A DNA stretch of 64,000 bases from an uncultured Oscillospiraceae bacterium (GCA_947631395.1 CANRLF010000001.1:124001-188000), one strand, 5' to 3'. Shown: positions 9,335-16,942, counted from the stretch's first letter. The notes: generated from the letters alone by a model not told the origin. Program-made: numbers and translations.

Positions 9335-9355
9335 GGCCCCCGTAGGGGCCTTTTT
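9335..9355 (-). other. Hairpin between peptide precursor and maturase genes
   Basis: GGCCCC (9335-9340) and GGGGCC (9345-9350) form a tight stem just after the precursor stop codon. In the direction of transcription (minus) the T-run is on the wrong side, so it is not a classical terminator. It could stabilise the precursor message or set the precursor:enzyme ratio. On the plus strand it would terminate antisense transcription. Confidence 0.45.
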
Positions 9356-9567
9356 CATTTGTCCCCGGCTCCGCAGGCCGTGCCGCAGGCGGCGGGCTTC
9401 TCCTCCGGCTTGTCGGCGGCTCCGCAGGCGGCGGGGGCCTCCGCGGGCTTGTCGGTAGCACCGCACGCGGCGGGAGTCTCGGCGGGCTTATCCGCGGCGC
9501 CACAGGCGGCTCCACAGGCGCAGGGTGTGACGTCCTCGGACCAGGAATAGAGGTTGGAAAGTGCCAT
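9355..9567 (-). CDS. ACGX-repeat peptide precursor
   Basis: This 70-residue ORF has a leader-like start (MALSNLYSWSEDVTPC), then six ACG(A/T) units separated by KPAE/KPEE spacers, seven cysteines in all. ATG 9567 has AAGGAGG 9 nt upstream. The stretch is very Ala/Cys/Gly/Pro rich and near-repetitive at the DNA level. Location immediately upstream of the radical SAM/SPASM gene and the repeat pattern identify it as a precursor of the ACGX class. Each Cys or its neighbour is a candidate site for thioether or other modification. No transporter or protease gene is adjacent, so the peptide may stay intracellular or be processed elsewhere. Confidence 0.87.
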   Translation of the reverse strand: MALSNLYSWSEDVTPCACGAACGAADKPAETPAACGATDKPAEAPAACGAADKPEEKPAACGTACGAGDK

Positions 9568-9612
9568 AATGTTTGCCTCCTTGATGTATTCAGGGGTCCC
9601 CCTGTATTTTTC

Positions 9613-9669
9613 ATTTTAGGATGGACAAACAAGTCCCGCAAGTACGCACTTTTTTATGGGGATACGCAC
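9613..9669 (-). promoter_or_regulatory. Promoter of the ACGX cluster with paired TACGCAC boxes
   Basis: Minus-strand TTGCGG (9636-9641) and TAAAAT (9613-9618) are 17 bp apart, a good sigma-A type promoter for the precursor operon. Two plus-strand TACGCAC copies start at 9643 and 9663, exactly 20 bp apart (two helical turns) and just upstream of the -35, suiting a regulator that acts on this promoter. Confidence 0.55.
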
Positions 9670-9703
9670 CTTTTTGTAACTACTTGACGTGAGAAGAATA
9701 ACA

Positions 9704-9736
9704 CATTAAAATCAAATGTAACATCAGATTTTAATG
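9704..9736. promoter_or_regulatory. Palindromic operator upstream of the HxlR gene
   Basis: CATTAAAATC (9704-9713) and its exact complement GATTTTAATG (9727-9736) are separated by 13 bp and end 13 bp before the HxlR start codon. A perfect 10-bp inverted repeat here fits autoregulation by a dimeric winged-helix regulator. Confidence 0.55.
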
Positions 9737-9749
9737 CGGGAGGCGCTAT

Positions 9750-10079
9750 ATGAAAACAAAAGCCGAGCTCATCCCCGAATGTCCCGTTGCGACGACGGTT
9801 CAGCTTATCGGGAACAAGTGGAAGCTCTTGATCATACGAAATCTGCTTGACCGCCCCTGGCGCTTCAACGAGCTGCAACGCTCTCTTGAGGGGGTCAGCC
9901 AAAAGGTGCTGACAGACAGCCTGCGGTCTATGGAGGCCGACGGGATCATCACCCGCACCGTCTATCCCGAAGTGCCGCCCAGGGTGGAGTACGCGCTGTC
10001 GGAGCTGGGACAGAGCCTCCAGCCTATTTTAGACGCCATGAAAGCGTGGGGAGAGGGCTACAAGGCATCACTGCGATAG
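9750..10079 (+). CDS. HxlR-family winged-helix transcriptional regulator
   Basis: The 109-residue protein shows the HxlR signature PVATTVQLIGNKWKLLIIR, FNELQRSLEGVSQKVLTDSL and LEADG-like (MEADGIITRTVYPEVPPRVEY) segments. A cysteine near residue 11 (ECPVATT) is at the position used by redox/electrophile-sensing members such as YodB. GGGAGG precedes the ATG. It is divergent from the ACGX cluster with a palindrome between them, so it probably controls the cluster and itself, possibly in response to thiol stress. The signal is inferred. Confidence 0.88.
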   Translation: MKTKAELIPECPVATTVQLIGNKWKLLIIRNLLDRPWRFNELQRSLEGVSQKVLTDSLRSMEADGIITRTVYPEVPPRVEYALSELGQSLQPILDAMKAWGEGYKASLR

Positions 10080-10137
10080 CCGGCTTTGGAGAAAGCATAA
10101 ATGTTTGAACGTCAATTTCACATGACGGAATGAAACA

Positions 10138-10172
10138 GGACGCCCACACTTTTTTGGGGCGTCCATTTCTTA
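10138..10172 (+). terminator. Terminator after the HxlR gene
   Basis: GGACGCCC (10138-10145) and GGGCGTCC (10157-10164) form an 8-bp stem followed by ATTTCTT. The T-tract is imperfect. Confidence 0.6.
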
Positions 10173-10255
10173 TGCTTTGTTAAGGCCCAGTACAAAGCGG
10201 GAGGGGGCCTTAACTTTTTTGCAAGGATGTCGGGGAAAACATGTATTTTTAATAT

Positions 10256-10302
10256 TTCTCAAACAAAACTTGAAAATTTTTTAAACATTCGCGGTCTACA
10301 AT
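10256..10302 (+). promoter_or_regulatory. Conserved 47-bp promoter element, copy A
   Basis: TTCTCAAACAAAACTTGAA leads to AAACATTCG and a TACAAT -10 box (10297-10302). The same 47-bp layout recurs at 17489-17535 before a paralogous gene, and a shorter version precedes the response regulator (about 11098-11131). There is no good -35, so an activator is likely, presumably the neighbouring response regulator. Confidence 0.5.
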
Positions 10303-10349
10303 ACAGCCATCAAGTGAGAGATCACTTAAAAAATTGGAGGTGTGTTTCA

Positions 10350-10718
10350 ATGAAAAAGAAAAACTTTGTGACACTGATCATGGGGGTCGTCGGTGGGCTC
10401 CTGTTTGCTCTGGGGATGTGCATGGGGCTTCTCCCGGAGTGGGACGCGCTGACGGAGGGTATTATTGTAGGCGCTATCGGAGCGGTGATCTTGCTCGCAA
10501 TGGTGCTGGTTCGTCGGAAGATGGACGGTAAGCCCATGATCGTTTTGAGCGGCAAGGCCATCGGTTCGGCGCTTCTGGCCATTGCTGGCGCCATTGTTCT
10601 TGGCGTGGGGATGTGCATGGTCATGGTGTGGGATATGCTGGTTTGGGGCATCGTAGTTGGCATCGTAGGGATTGTCCTGCTGCTGTGCCTCATTCCTGTA
10701 ATCAAAGGACTTAAATAA
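10350..10718 (+). CDS. Small membrane protein with internal GMCM..G repeat
   Basis: This 122-residue integral membrane protein has four hydrophobic segments in two similar halves: LLFALGMCMGLLPEWDALTE and IVLGVGMCMVMVWDMLVWGI each hold a G(x)GMCM motif followed by an acidic residue and a second glycine-rich helix. ATG 10350 follows TTGGAGGTG. The second half resembles the protein at 17568, which has the same promoter element, so the two look like paralogues. No function is recognised. It heads the two-component gene group and may be a membrane target or accessory. Confidence 0.75.
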   Translation: MKKKNFVTLIMGVVGGLLFALGMCMGLLPEWDALTEGIIVGAIGAVILLAMVLVRRKMDGKPMIVLSGKAIGSALLAIAGAIVLGVGMCMVMVWDMLVWGIVVGIVGIVLLLCLIPVIKGLK

Positions 10719-10737
10719 TTTAGGAGGTACATTAATT

Positions 10738-11019
10738 ATGGCAAAGTCAAAGCTTGTAAAGGCAAATGAAAAGATCGCTGACGCGGTGGTTGGCCGGTAC
10801 AAGAAGATCGAGGAAGGCGTCGTGGGAGGGTACAAGAGGATCGAGAGCGGCGTCACGGGGGCCTTCAAGAAGGTGGAGGACGGGTTCGTGGACAAGTTCC
10901 TTACCCACGAGGGCGAGAGCGTGGAGGACGCGGAGAAGCGTCTTGCGGAGGAGCAGGCCCAGCGCGAGGCCGCCGCGAGGGTAAGCGAAGAGGCCGATAG
11001 AAACGACGGAAAACAGTAA
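10738..11019 (+). CDS. Small hydrophilic YKKIEEGV-repeat protein
   Basis: This 93-residue protein has three tandem copies of a roughly 12-residue unit: GRYKKIEEGVVG, GGYKRIESGVTG and GAFKKVEDGFVD, followed by a charged alpha-helical tail rich in Glu and Ala. A strong TAGGAGGTACATTAATT site precedes ATG 10738, 19 nt after the membrane gene, so both are co-transcribed. Similar repeat proteins occur in clostridia without known function. The helix pattern could bind the membrane or the partner protein. Confidence 0.75.
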   Translation: MAKSKLVKANEKIADAVVGRYKKIEEGVVGGYKRIESGVTGAFKKVEDGFVDKFLTHEGESVEDAEKRLAEEQAQREAAARVSEEADRNDGKQ

Positions 11020-11030
11020 TTTCATAAAAC

Positions 11031-11067
11031 GCGCCCCGCGGTTTTTGATGTGGGGCGCAAATTTTTT
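11031..11067 (+). terminator. Terminator after the small repeat protein
   Basis: GCGCCCC (11031-11037) and GGGGCGC (11052-11058) form a stem followed by AAATTTTTT. Confidence 0.75.
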
Positions 11068-11154
11068 AAAATATTTTTTGAAAAAGCCGAAACGAAAACA
11101 AAACTTTAACATTTGTGTGCTATGATATAGGAAAAACACAAAGGGGGTCGCTCC

Positions 11155-11826
11155 ATGTTTAAGATTTTGGTGGTGGAGGACGACAGAGACTTAAACCGTA
11201 CGGTGTGCTCTTTTTTGAATGGAAGCGGGTATGAGGCGGTGGGGCGCGTGGACGTTAATTCGGCCTATGACGCCATGTACGGGAACGCGTTCGACCTTAT
11301 TGTTTCGGATATTATGATGCCGGAAACAGACGGCTTTGAGTTCGCGAAAACGGTGCGGGCGCTTAATGAGGATATACCTATACTTTTTATGACGGCGAGG
11401 GACGACTTCGCCTCAAAGCAGAGGGGATACCGGATAGGGATCGACGATTACATGGTAAAGCCGATAGACTTAGACGAGCTTTTCCTGCGCATCGGGGCGC
11501 TTCTGCGGCGGGCGAAGATCGCAAGCTCCCACAAGTTAGAGATAGGGAAGCTCCGGCTTGACATGGACGAGCGCACGGCGGAGTATGACGGGGAGGAGAT
11601 TCCCCTGACGACACGGGAGTTCAATATCCTATATAAGCTCCTGAGCTACCCCGGAAAGACCTTCACGAGGACACAGCTGATGGACGAGTTCTGGGACCCG
11701 GACACGGACACCGCGCCCCGGGCCGTGGATGTATATATGACGAAGCTCCGGGGGAAGTTCGAGGGCTGTGGGGAGTTTGAGATAAGGACCGTCCACGGAC
11801 TGGGATATAAGGCGGTGCTAAAGTGA
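11155..11826 (+). CDS. OmpR/PhoB-family response regulator
   Basis: The 223-residue protein has a receiver domain with the acidic pair VVEDD, the phospho-acceptor Asp near 52 in IVSDIMMPETDG, the Thr of FMTARDD and the Lys of MVKPIDLDEL. A C-terminal winged helix follows (EIPLTTREFNILYKLL ... RAVDVYMTKLRGK ... TVHGLGYKAV). ATG 11155 follows AAGGGGGTCGCTCC. Its stop overlaps the kinase start (GTGA), so the pair is translationally coupled. The likely targets are the local membrane-protein genes that share a promoter element. Confidence 0.95.
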   Translation: MFKILVVEDDRDLNRTVCSFLNGSGYEAVGRVDVNSAYDAMYGNAFDLIVSDIMMPETDGFEFAKTVRALNEDIPILFMTARDDFASKQRGYRIGIDDYMVKPIDLDELFLRIGALLRRAKIASSHKLEIGKLRLDMDERTAEYDGEEIPLTTREFNILYKLLSYPGKTFTRTQLMDEFWDPDTDTAPRAVDVYMTKLRGKFEGCGEFEIRTVHGLGYKAVLK

Positions 11827-12911
11827 AAAAAGCAAAGAGGCATGCGGCCTGGAGCTATTTTATAGCGTTTTTTCTTCTGACGGCATTTGTTATTACCTCC
11901 TCAATGATGCTGTTTCTCAACTATTTCGCGAAGAGCGCCGGGGTGGAGTATACAAGGAGCAATCTTTTTACCGCGGCTCTGGTGACGTTCGGGAACGCCG
12001 TATTTCTGGCGCTGCTGTGCACAGGGATCGACGCGATACGGAGGAAGCTGATGGTGGACAGGCCAGTCAGGGCGATCGTGGAGGCCGCGCGGAGGATAAC
12101 AGGCGGCGACTTTACGGCGAGGATAAGCCCGAAGGCCGCCACGGGGGCCTCAGATGGGTTTGAGGAGATAATTGACTGCTTCAACACCATGGCCGACGAG
12201 CTGGCGGGCGTGGAAACACTGAGGACTGACTTCATAGCCAATGTGTCACACGAGCTTAAAACGCCGCTTGCGGCAATGCAAAACTACGCAACCTTACTCC
12301 AGAGCCCGGAGCTGACAGACGATAAGCGGACAGAGTACGCCAGGGCCATCACGGAGCAGTCACGGCGTCTTGCGGACCTCATTACGAACATCCTGAAGCT
12401 GAACCGGCTGGAAAACCAACAGATATATCCGGCGGCGAAACGGTACAACCTGGGCGAACAGCTGGCAGAGTGCCTGCTGAATTTTGAGAGCACCTGGGAG
12501 AAAAAGGACATCGACATTGAGACGGACCTTGAGGAAGAGGTATTCGTCCGGTCGGACGACGAGCTTTTGTCGCTGGTCTGGAGCAATCTTTTCTCCAACG
12601 CCCTGAAGTTTACGCAAACCGGCGGAACCGTGTCCGTGACGCTGAAAACCGAGGGGGATATGGCCGTGGTCCGGGTGGAGGACACGGGCTGTGGCATATC
12701 GAAGGAAACGGGCAAGCATATCTTTGAGAAATTCTATCAGGGCGACACCTCCCACGCCGCCCAGGGCAACGGACTGGGGCTGGCGCTTGTGAAGCGGGTG
12801 GTGGACATCGTTGGCGGGGAGATTTCCGTGGAGAGCGAGGTGGGGCGGGGGAGCGCCTTTACCGTGAAGCTCAGGAGGGCGGCGGATGGAGAAATTCAAA
12901 AGGGTACTTAA
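11823..12911 (+). CDS. Membrane sensor histidine kinase
   Basis: The 362-residue kinase has two membrane helices near the N-terminus (about 10-32 and 45-70) with only a short extracellular loop, then a HAMP domain (RPVRAIVEAARRITGGDFTA). HisKA follows with the phosphorylated His in NVSHELKTPLAAM (near 142), and HATPase with NALKF, DTGCGI, FEKFYQG and GNGLGLAL. The very small sensor loop is the intramembrane-sensing type, often tuned to envelope stress or to partner membrane proteins. The neighbouring membrane proteins are candidate partners. The start is GTG 11823, overlapping the regulator stop. Confidence 0.94.
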   Translation: MKKAKRHAAWSYFIAFFLLTAFVITSSMMLFLNYFAKSAGVEYTRSNLFTAALVTFGNAVFLALLCTGIDAIRRKLMVDRPVRAIVEAARRITGGDFTARISPKAATGASDGFEEIIDCFNTMADELAGVETLRTDFIANVSHELKTPLAAMQNYATLLQSPELTDDKRTEYARAITEQSRRLADLITNILKLNRLENQQIYPAAKRYNLGEQLAECLLNFESTWEKKDIDIETDLEEEVFVRSDDELLSLVWSNLFSNALKFTQTGGTVSVTLKTEGDMAVVRVEDTGCGISKETGKHIFEKFYQGDTSHAAQGNGLGLALVKRVVDIVGGEISVESEVGRGSAFTVKLRRAADGEIQKGT

Positions 12912-13412
12912 AAGGATATTCTGTCTGCCACCGCTTGCGACGGTCTCGGCGGCGATTTTCGGCTTTGGCTTTGTTATCGCGGTGGCGATATTTAAAATCG
13001 AAAGCCCGGCGGCGCGGTACGCCGCCTATCTGGCATCCGCATACGCGCTGATCGTCACCTGCACGGGGATCGTCTATGTAAAGCCGGCCGTCGTGGCGGT
13101 AAAAAAATATGTTTCCGGGCGTCCACTGATGAAAAAGCTCCGCTCCACAAGGCTTGGCGGAAAATACCTGACCGACGCGCGCTTTAGGGCCGGGGTCTCG
13201 CTTTATCAGGGCTTTTTTATTAATCTACTGTATATTGCCATGAAGCTGGTGTCGGGAATCGTGTATCGCTCAGCCTGGTTCATCGCCCTGGCGGTATACT
13301 ATATCCTGCTGGCTGTGATGCGCCTTATGCTGGCGCGGCGCTTAAACGCCCGGGATGAGGCGGAGGAGCTGCGGCGGTACAGGCTGTGCGGGATAATGCT
13401 TTTGTTTACGAA
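12886..13412 (+). pseudogene. Multi-pass membrane protein of the two-component locus, 5' part (split by an integrated element)
   Basis: From ATG 12886, overlapping the kinase end, the frame encodes about 175 residues with membrane helices (LATVSAAIFGFGFVIAVAIF and others). It then passes at 13412 into unrelated sequence that stops at 13575. Joining 13412 directly to 17114 restores one uninterrupted frame of 915 nt (304 residues): ...RLCGIMLLFTN then QALAGIVIFMVH. The gene was therefore intact before the 3,701-bp insertion. Members of such loci are probably sensor partners or targets of the kinase. The truncated product keeps about four helices and may be non-functional. Confidence 0.88.
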
Positions 13413-13526
13413 CTGTAATCGCAATAAAAATCCGGGCATTTCTAAGTCTTTCCGCCCCTTTTCCCTCCAAAATCAGCAGCTCGTTCCTGCTGTTCGTCCA
13501 CTGTTTCCGCCCACAAATTTCGTCCA

Positions 13527-13547
13527 GTGGGTCAACTTGTGGGTCAG
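13527..13547. repeat. Left-end GTGGGTCA arm-type repeat pair
   Basis: GTGGGTCAA (13527) and GTGGGTCAG (13539), 12 bp apart and about 115 bp inside the left junction. They match the pair near the right end and are likely integrase arm-binding sites. Confidence 0.55.
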
Positions 13548-13748
13548 CCCACTTTCCGGGCGGAAAGTGGGCTGAATGATTCGGATATGTTCGTGAAAAG
13601 AGAGTAGAGCGCACCCATTCAAGGGACTACATAGTAACTCTGAACGGAGGAAAAGTCAAGTCGTCAATAATTGGACGGCTATAAGCAAAAAGAGCCTTTT
13701 TCTCTGCCGTACACCATCAACTACGCCCCCTCAAATTCTGCGGGGGAT

Positions 13749-13811
13749 CCCCTGCAATTTTCAGGAGGGGAATAGTATAAACAAGACGAAAGTCAACAAG
13801 TATAAAGCCCT
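13749..13811 (+). repeat. 63-bp direct repeat inside the element, copy 1
   Basis: This copy and 14201-14263 share GGGGAATAGTAT and CAACAAGTATAAAGCCCT and are alike over 63 nt with about eight differences. They flank the DUF6809 gene. The pattern suggests that a small gene cassette was inserted or duplicated. Confidence 0.7.
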
Positions 13812-13915
13812 TCCAGAAAGTCCGCATCGCATACGGTTTCTCCGTTTTGCCGATACGGTTTCGCTCGACTTTTCCGCACCTCTGCGGTATTGTGTGTTGC
13901 CAAGGAGGGGTGAAG

Positions 13916-14191
13916 ATGGAGAATCTAATAAACGAACTCTATTACGGAAACATCTGCCCAGTTGAACAGATGGGAGGGGCCACACCGGAGAAAAGGAAAA
14001 TTCTGAAACGGATACACGAAAATGAGGAAAAGCTACGGACAACCCTTGATGAGCATGAGAAAGCAATTCTCGACGCAATAAAGGATGATTGCCTCACTGT
14101 ATCTGCTTCAATGGGCGAAAGGCGCTTCCGGGAAGCGTTCACTTTGGGAGCAAGGCTGATGGTCGAAATACTCGCCTCCGGCCCTCAATGA
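13916..14191 (+). CDS. DUF6809-type small protein
   Basis: The 91-residue protein starts MENLINELYYGNICPVEQ and continues with a Glu/Lys-rich helical region (HENEEKLRTTLDEHEKAILDAI). It ends with RRFREAFTLGARLMVEIL, the pattern of a family common on clostridial phages and integrative elements. ATG 13916 is behind AAGGAGGGGTGAAG. The function is unknown. It sits between two copies of a 63-bp direct repeat within the mobile element. Confidence 0.7.
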   Translation: MENLINELYYGNICPVEQMGGATPEKRKILKRIHENEEKLRTTLDEHEKAILDAIKDDCLTVSASMGERRFREAFTLGARLMVEILASGPQ

Positions 14192-14200
14192 TTGCAGGGG

Positions 14201-14263
14201 CCCCCGCAATTTCTGGAAGGGGAATAGTATTAACAAGATGAAAGGCAACAAGTATAAAGCCCT
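14201..14263 (+). repeat. 63-bp direct repeat inside the element, copy 2
   Basis: Second copy of the repeat at 13749-13811. It overlaps the region just after the DUF6809 stop and abuts the end of the MBL-fold gene, which is on the other strand. Confidence 0.7.
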
Positions 14264-14264
14264 C

Positions 14265-15029
14265 TCAGATATGGATTTGAAAGTTTCCGTACTGAAATAA
14301 ACCGCCGCCCTGTCTCAGCTTCCCCTCCTGGGACAGCTCCCGGAACGCCTCTTCGATCCTGCCCACAATGTCTATTGGGACAGAGAGCTCATGGTGGCCG
14401 GGGAGGATGCGGCCGATTTCCAGATTTTGCACCTTCGTGACGGACTGCCAGAACAGCTGCGGGTCCGTAGTCGGATAAAAGGCATCCAAGCAGCCCCGGT
14501 AGATCAGGTCGCCGGAAAATAGAAATTTGCGCTCAGGCTCATAAAAGCAGCAATGTCCGGGGGAGTGTCCGGGCGTATGGATCACCGTGAGCGTCCTGCC
14601 TCCCAAGGGCAGACAGTCGCCATCACGCAGGAGCTCCTGCGGTGTCCCCTTGAACAGCCAATAATCATCAAGGGCAAAGTCCTCCGGGAAATCGCATGGG
14701 CGGCAAGTCAAGTTGTGCTTGACCACCTCTAACGGGATGGGGAACTGCTCCGCCAGCCAATCTTTCTCGGCCTCATGTACAGCGATCCTGTCAAAAAATT
14801 TGTGCCCTCCGACGTGGTCCCAATGGACGTGAGTCGTGACCACAGTCACCGGGAGGTCTGTGAGGCTGTCAACCACCTCCCTGATATTCCCAACGCCCAG
14901 CCCCGTATCAATCAGCAGCGCCCTCTCGGTCCCGCACGCCAGATAGCAGTGCGTCTCCTCCCAGTGCTTATACTCGCTGATTGCAAATGTATCGCTGTCG
15001 ATCGCCTCGACTGTAAACCAAGTACCCAT
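14265..15029 (-). CDS. MBL-fold metallo-hydrolase
   Basis: The 254-residue protein has the metallo-beta-lactamase metal motif THVHWDHVGG (near 66-75, the HxHxDH signature), HTPGHSPGHCC (second His ligand, near 148), FSGDLIYRG (bridging Asp) and LPGHHEL (last His). This is a cytosolic binuclear-metal hydrolase of the glyoxalase II/lactonase-like type; substrate unknown, and antibiotic resistance is not implied. It is cargo on the element, antiparallel to the integrase. ATG 15029 has only a weak ribosome site upstream. Confidence 0.85.
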   Translation of the reverse strand: MGTWFTVEAIDSDTFAISEYKHWEETHCYLACGTERALLIDTGLGVGNIREVVDSLTDLPVTVVTTHVHWDHVGGHKFFDRIAVHEAEKDWLAEQFPIPLEVVKHNLTCRPCDFPEDFALDDYWLFKGTPQELLRDGDCLPLGGRTLTVIHTPGHSPGHCCFYEPERKFLFSGDLIYRGCLDAFYPTTDPQLFWQSVTKVQNLEIGRILPGHHELSVPIDIVGRIEEAFRELSQEGKLRQGGGLFQYGNFQIHI

Positions 15030-15345
15030 AAGAACCCGCCCTCAATTAAGCCACAAGTTGCAGAATCATTGGTTGCCAAGGAAAGTATACCATGTGCGCT
15101 TGAAAAAGTCCACGGTAATTCGATCCCACCAAGCACCGCTGTCCCGCTGTTGCCCCCGTGTGCGGTTTTAGGTCAGAGGGTAGGATAAGAACACCTCCGA
15201 AGTGCCAAAACGCCGTGTTGGGCGTTTGTTGGTGAAGGAGATTCTTCTCTCTGCACATAATCTCCAGCTTTGGGAAGGCAACGCCGAAGCAAATTTCCGG
15301 CCCTTTTCTGAAAAAAAAGGCCGTTCGATTATTGGACAAGATAAA

Positions 15346-15404
15346 GAGCTGCCGTCGTGCGCGACGGCAGCTCGGCCACAAAGCCCCGCAGTGCGGGGCT
15401 TTTC
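15346..15404. terminator. Two consecutive strong hairpins upstream of the integrase
   Basis: GAGCTGCCGTCG (15346-15357) pairs perfectly with CGACGGCAGCTC (15362-15373). AAGCCCCGC (15381-15389) pairs with GCGGGGCTT (15393-15401), followed by TTT. They insulate the integrase region from transcription entering from the left. Confidence 0.7.
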
Positions 15405-15557
15405 TACGTTTCGCCTAGGCAGTCGGTTTTGAGGCAGCGGTGCGATTTAGGCCGTCGGTTAGAACGGTTTTGTCAGCAATTCCAAGTAAAAATCCGCAGT
15501 CATAAGGTGGTCGTGAACGCAGAGAGGAAAACTCTCCCGTTTGGGAGAGGCAAGCAT

Positions 15558-15602
15558 CGCATTTGTCTGTACACCGGGCGAGCCCGGCGCCTGCCAAATG
15601 CG
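15558..15602 (+). ncRNA. Nested stem-loop in the integrase leader
   Basis: CGCATTTG (15558-15565) pairs with CAAATGCG (15595-15602), enclosing an inner perfect stem CCGGGC/GCCCGG (15574-15587). Another stem, CTCTCCC/GGGAGAG, lies just upstream. About 130 bp before the integrase start, this could be a structured leader, or DNA sites for the integrase. Its role is inferred. Confidence 0.4.
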
Positions 15603-15731
15603 TTTCCGGGCGGGAGCCCAGACCCACTGAGGGCGAAAAGTTATCCGTTTGTACACAATTTCCCCCTGGCTATTTGGCGCGGAAGATGGTATGTTGTGTG
15701 TTTGCCAAAGGGCAGAAAGGAGGCACACAGC

Positions 15732-16880
15732 ATTAGCAAACGCAGAGCCAACGGCGAGGGGAATATACGAAAGCGGCCGGACGGGAGATGGGAAGGAAGG
15801 TATGTCGCCGGGTATGACGAGCACGGAAAGGCTATTCGCAAGAATGTCCTCGGCAGGACCCAGGCGGAGGTCAAGGAGAAGCTGAAAAGGGCAATCCGGG
15901 AATGCACCGAGATCGACGTTGAGAAAGCCGAGGAATATACAGTGGGCAGTTGGGTAAGGACATGGTATGAGACATACTCTAAACCACACGTCAGGGAGAG
16001 TACGCAGAGATTCTACGAGGATTACATCGAACACCACATCGTGCCGAGGATTGGAAACATCAAACTCGCCAAGCTCACCGGGCGAGACATACAGAAGATG
16101 TACAACGATGTCAAGGCCAACGGACGGATAAGGAAAAAAGCGGATGGGGACACCGGCATGAGCGCAAGTTACGTTCGTGGCCTGCACATGATGTTTCACA
16201 ACTGCATGGGACGTGCGGTGAAGGAAAGGCTGATCCTGCGAAACCCGACAGAAGATTGCATTGTGCCGAAGATAGAGAAGAAAGAAATGCACATCCTGCG
16301 CCCGGAGGACATCAGTACCTACCTCAGAGAAGCAGATAAACGGGGCGTCCTGGCAATGTTCTTCCTCGAATTAACCACCGGCCTACGCAAAGGAGAACTT
16401 GTCGCCCTTCTTTGGAGCGACCTCGATGAACAGTCGATGACCCTGAACGTTTGCAAACAAGCCGTCAGAGTCAAGGGCGGAGGCGTGAAGGTCACACGTC
16501 CCAAGACGGAAACCTCCATCCGCAGAATCTCGCTATCACAGGAAACAGTGGACATTCTCAAAAAGGAGCATGAAAAACACCCAAACATCGAATACATGTT
16601 CCCCTCCCCGGTAACTCTCGGCATGTACTACCCCGACTCCGTGACCGCTATCCACAACAAAATCCTCAAATCCGCCGGTCTCCCGCACATCCGCCTGCAC
16701 GACCTCCGCCACACCTACGCCACCTTGGCGCTCCAGAACGGTGTTGACGTTAAAACCGTCTCCAGCATCCTCGGCCACTACGACGCCGGCTTCACCCTCC
16801 GCACCTACACCCACGTCACCACAAAAATGCAAGAAGAAGCCGCGGCCACCATGGGCAAGCTGATTGGGGCGAATGTATGA
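15732..16880 (+). CDS. Tyrosine-type integrase, apparent AUU start codon
   Basis: This 382-residue phage-type integrase has an AP2-like arm-binding N-terminus (KRRANGEGNIRKRPDGRWEG), a SAM-like core-binding domain (about 55-165) and a catalytic domain with Arg in TTGLRKGEL (near 218), HDLRHTYATL (near 322), LGH and the Tyr nucleophile in LRTYTHV (near 358). The family normally starts Met-(S/A)-K-R-R-A-N-G-E-G; here that position is ATT at 15732, 8 nt after a perfect GAAAGGAGG. There is no ATG near it; TTG at about 15702 (LPKGRKEAHS) is the main alternative but lacks a ribosome site. It would integrate and excise the surrounding element at a tRNA-Met-type site. Confidence 0.9.
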   Translation: MSKRRANGEGNIRKRPDGRWEGRYVAGYDEHGKAIRKNVLGRTQAEVKEKLKRAIRECTEIDVEKAEEYTVGSWVRTWYETYSKPHVRESTQRFYEDYIEHHIVPRIGNIKLAKLTGRDIQKMYNDVKANGRIRKKADGDTGMSASYVRGLHMMFHNCMGRAVKERLILRNPTEDCIVPKIEKKEMHILRPEDISTYLREADKRGVLAMFFLELTTGLRKGELVALLWSDLDEQSMTLNVCKQAVRVKGGGVKVTRPKTETSIRRISLSQETVDILKKEHEKHPNIEYMFPSPVTLGMYYPDSVTAIHNKILKSAGLPHIRLHDLRHTYATLALQNGVDVKTVSSILGHYDAGFTLRTYTHVTTKMQEEAAATMGKLIGANV

Positions 16881-16906
16881 GCAAAATTTACGTAGCCTTA
16901 TCTAAA

Positions 16907-16942
16907 AAAAGGCCGCGGGACACAAACTCCCACGGCTTTATG
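16907..16942. terminator. Terminator after the integrase
   Basis: AAAAAAAGGCCGCGGGA and TCCCACGGCTTTA pair with one bulge around a short loop. The flanking A and T tracts allow termination in either direction. Confidence 0.6.

Noticed and set aside
9359-9550. Plus-strand 63-residue Ala/Pro/Gln-rich frame
   Set aside because: Exact antisense of the ACGX-repeat precursor; the repeat pattern comes from the precursor codons, and no ribosome site is present.
9355-9567. Possible CRISPR-like short repeats
   Set aside because: The near-repeats encode ACGX/KPAE units in frame and vary in spacing; there are no equal-length spacers and no cas genes.
14265-15029. Beta-lactam resistance gene on the mobile element
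   Set aside because: The metal-binding fold is shared by many hydrolases; there is no signal peptide or class B lactamase-specific feature.
15046-15381. Minus-strand frame of 111 codons in the mobile element
   Set aside because: No ribosome site, crosses a strong hairpin, and no recognisable protein pattern.
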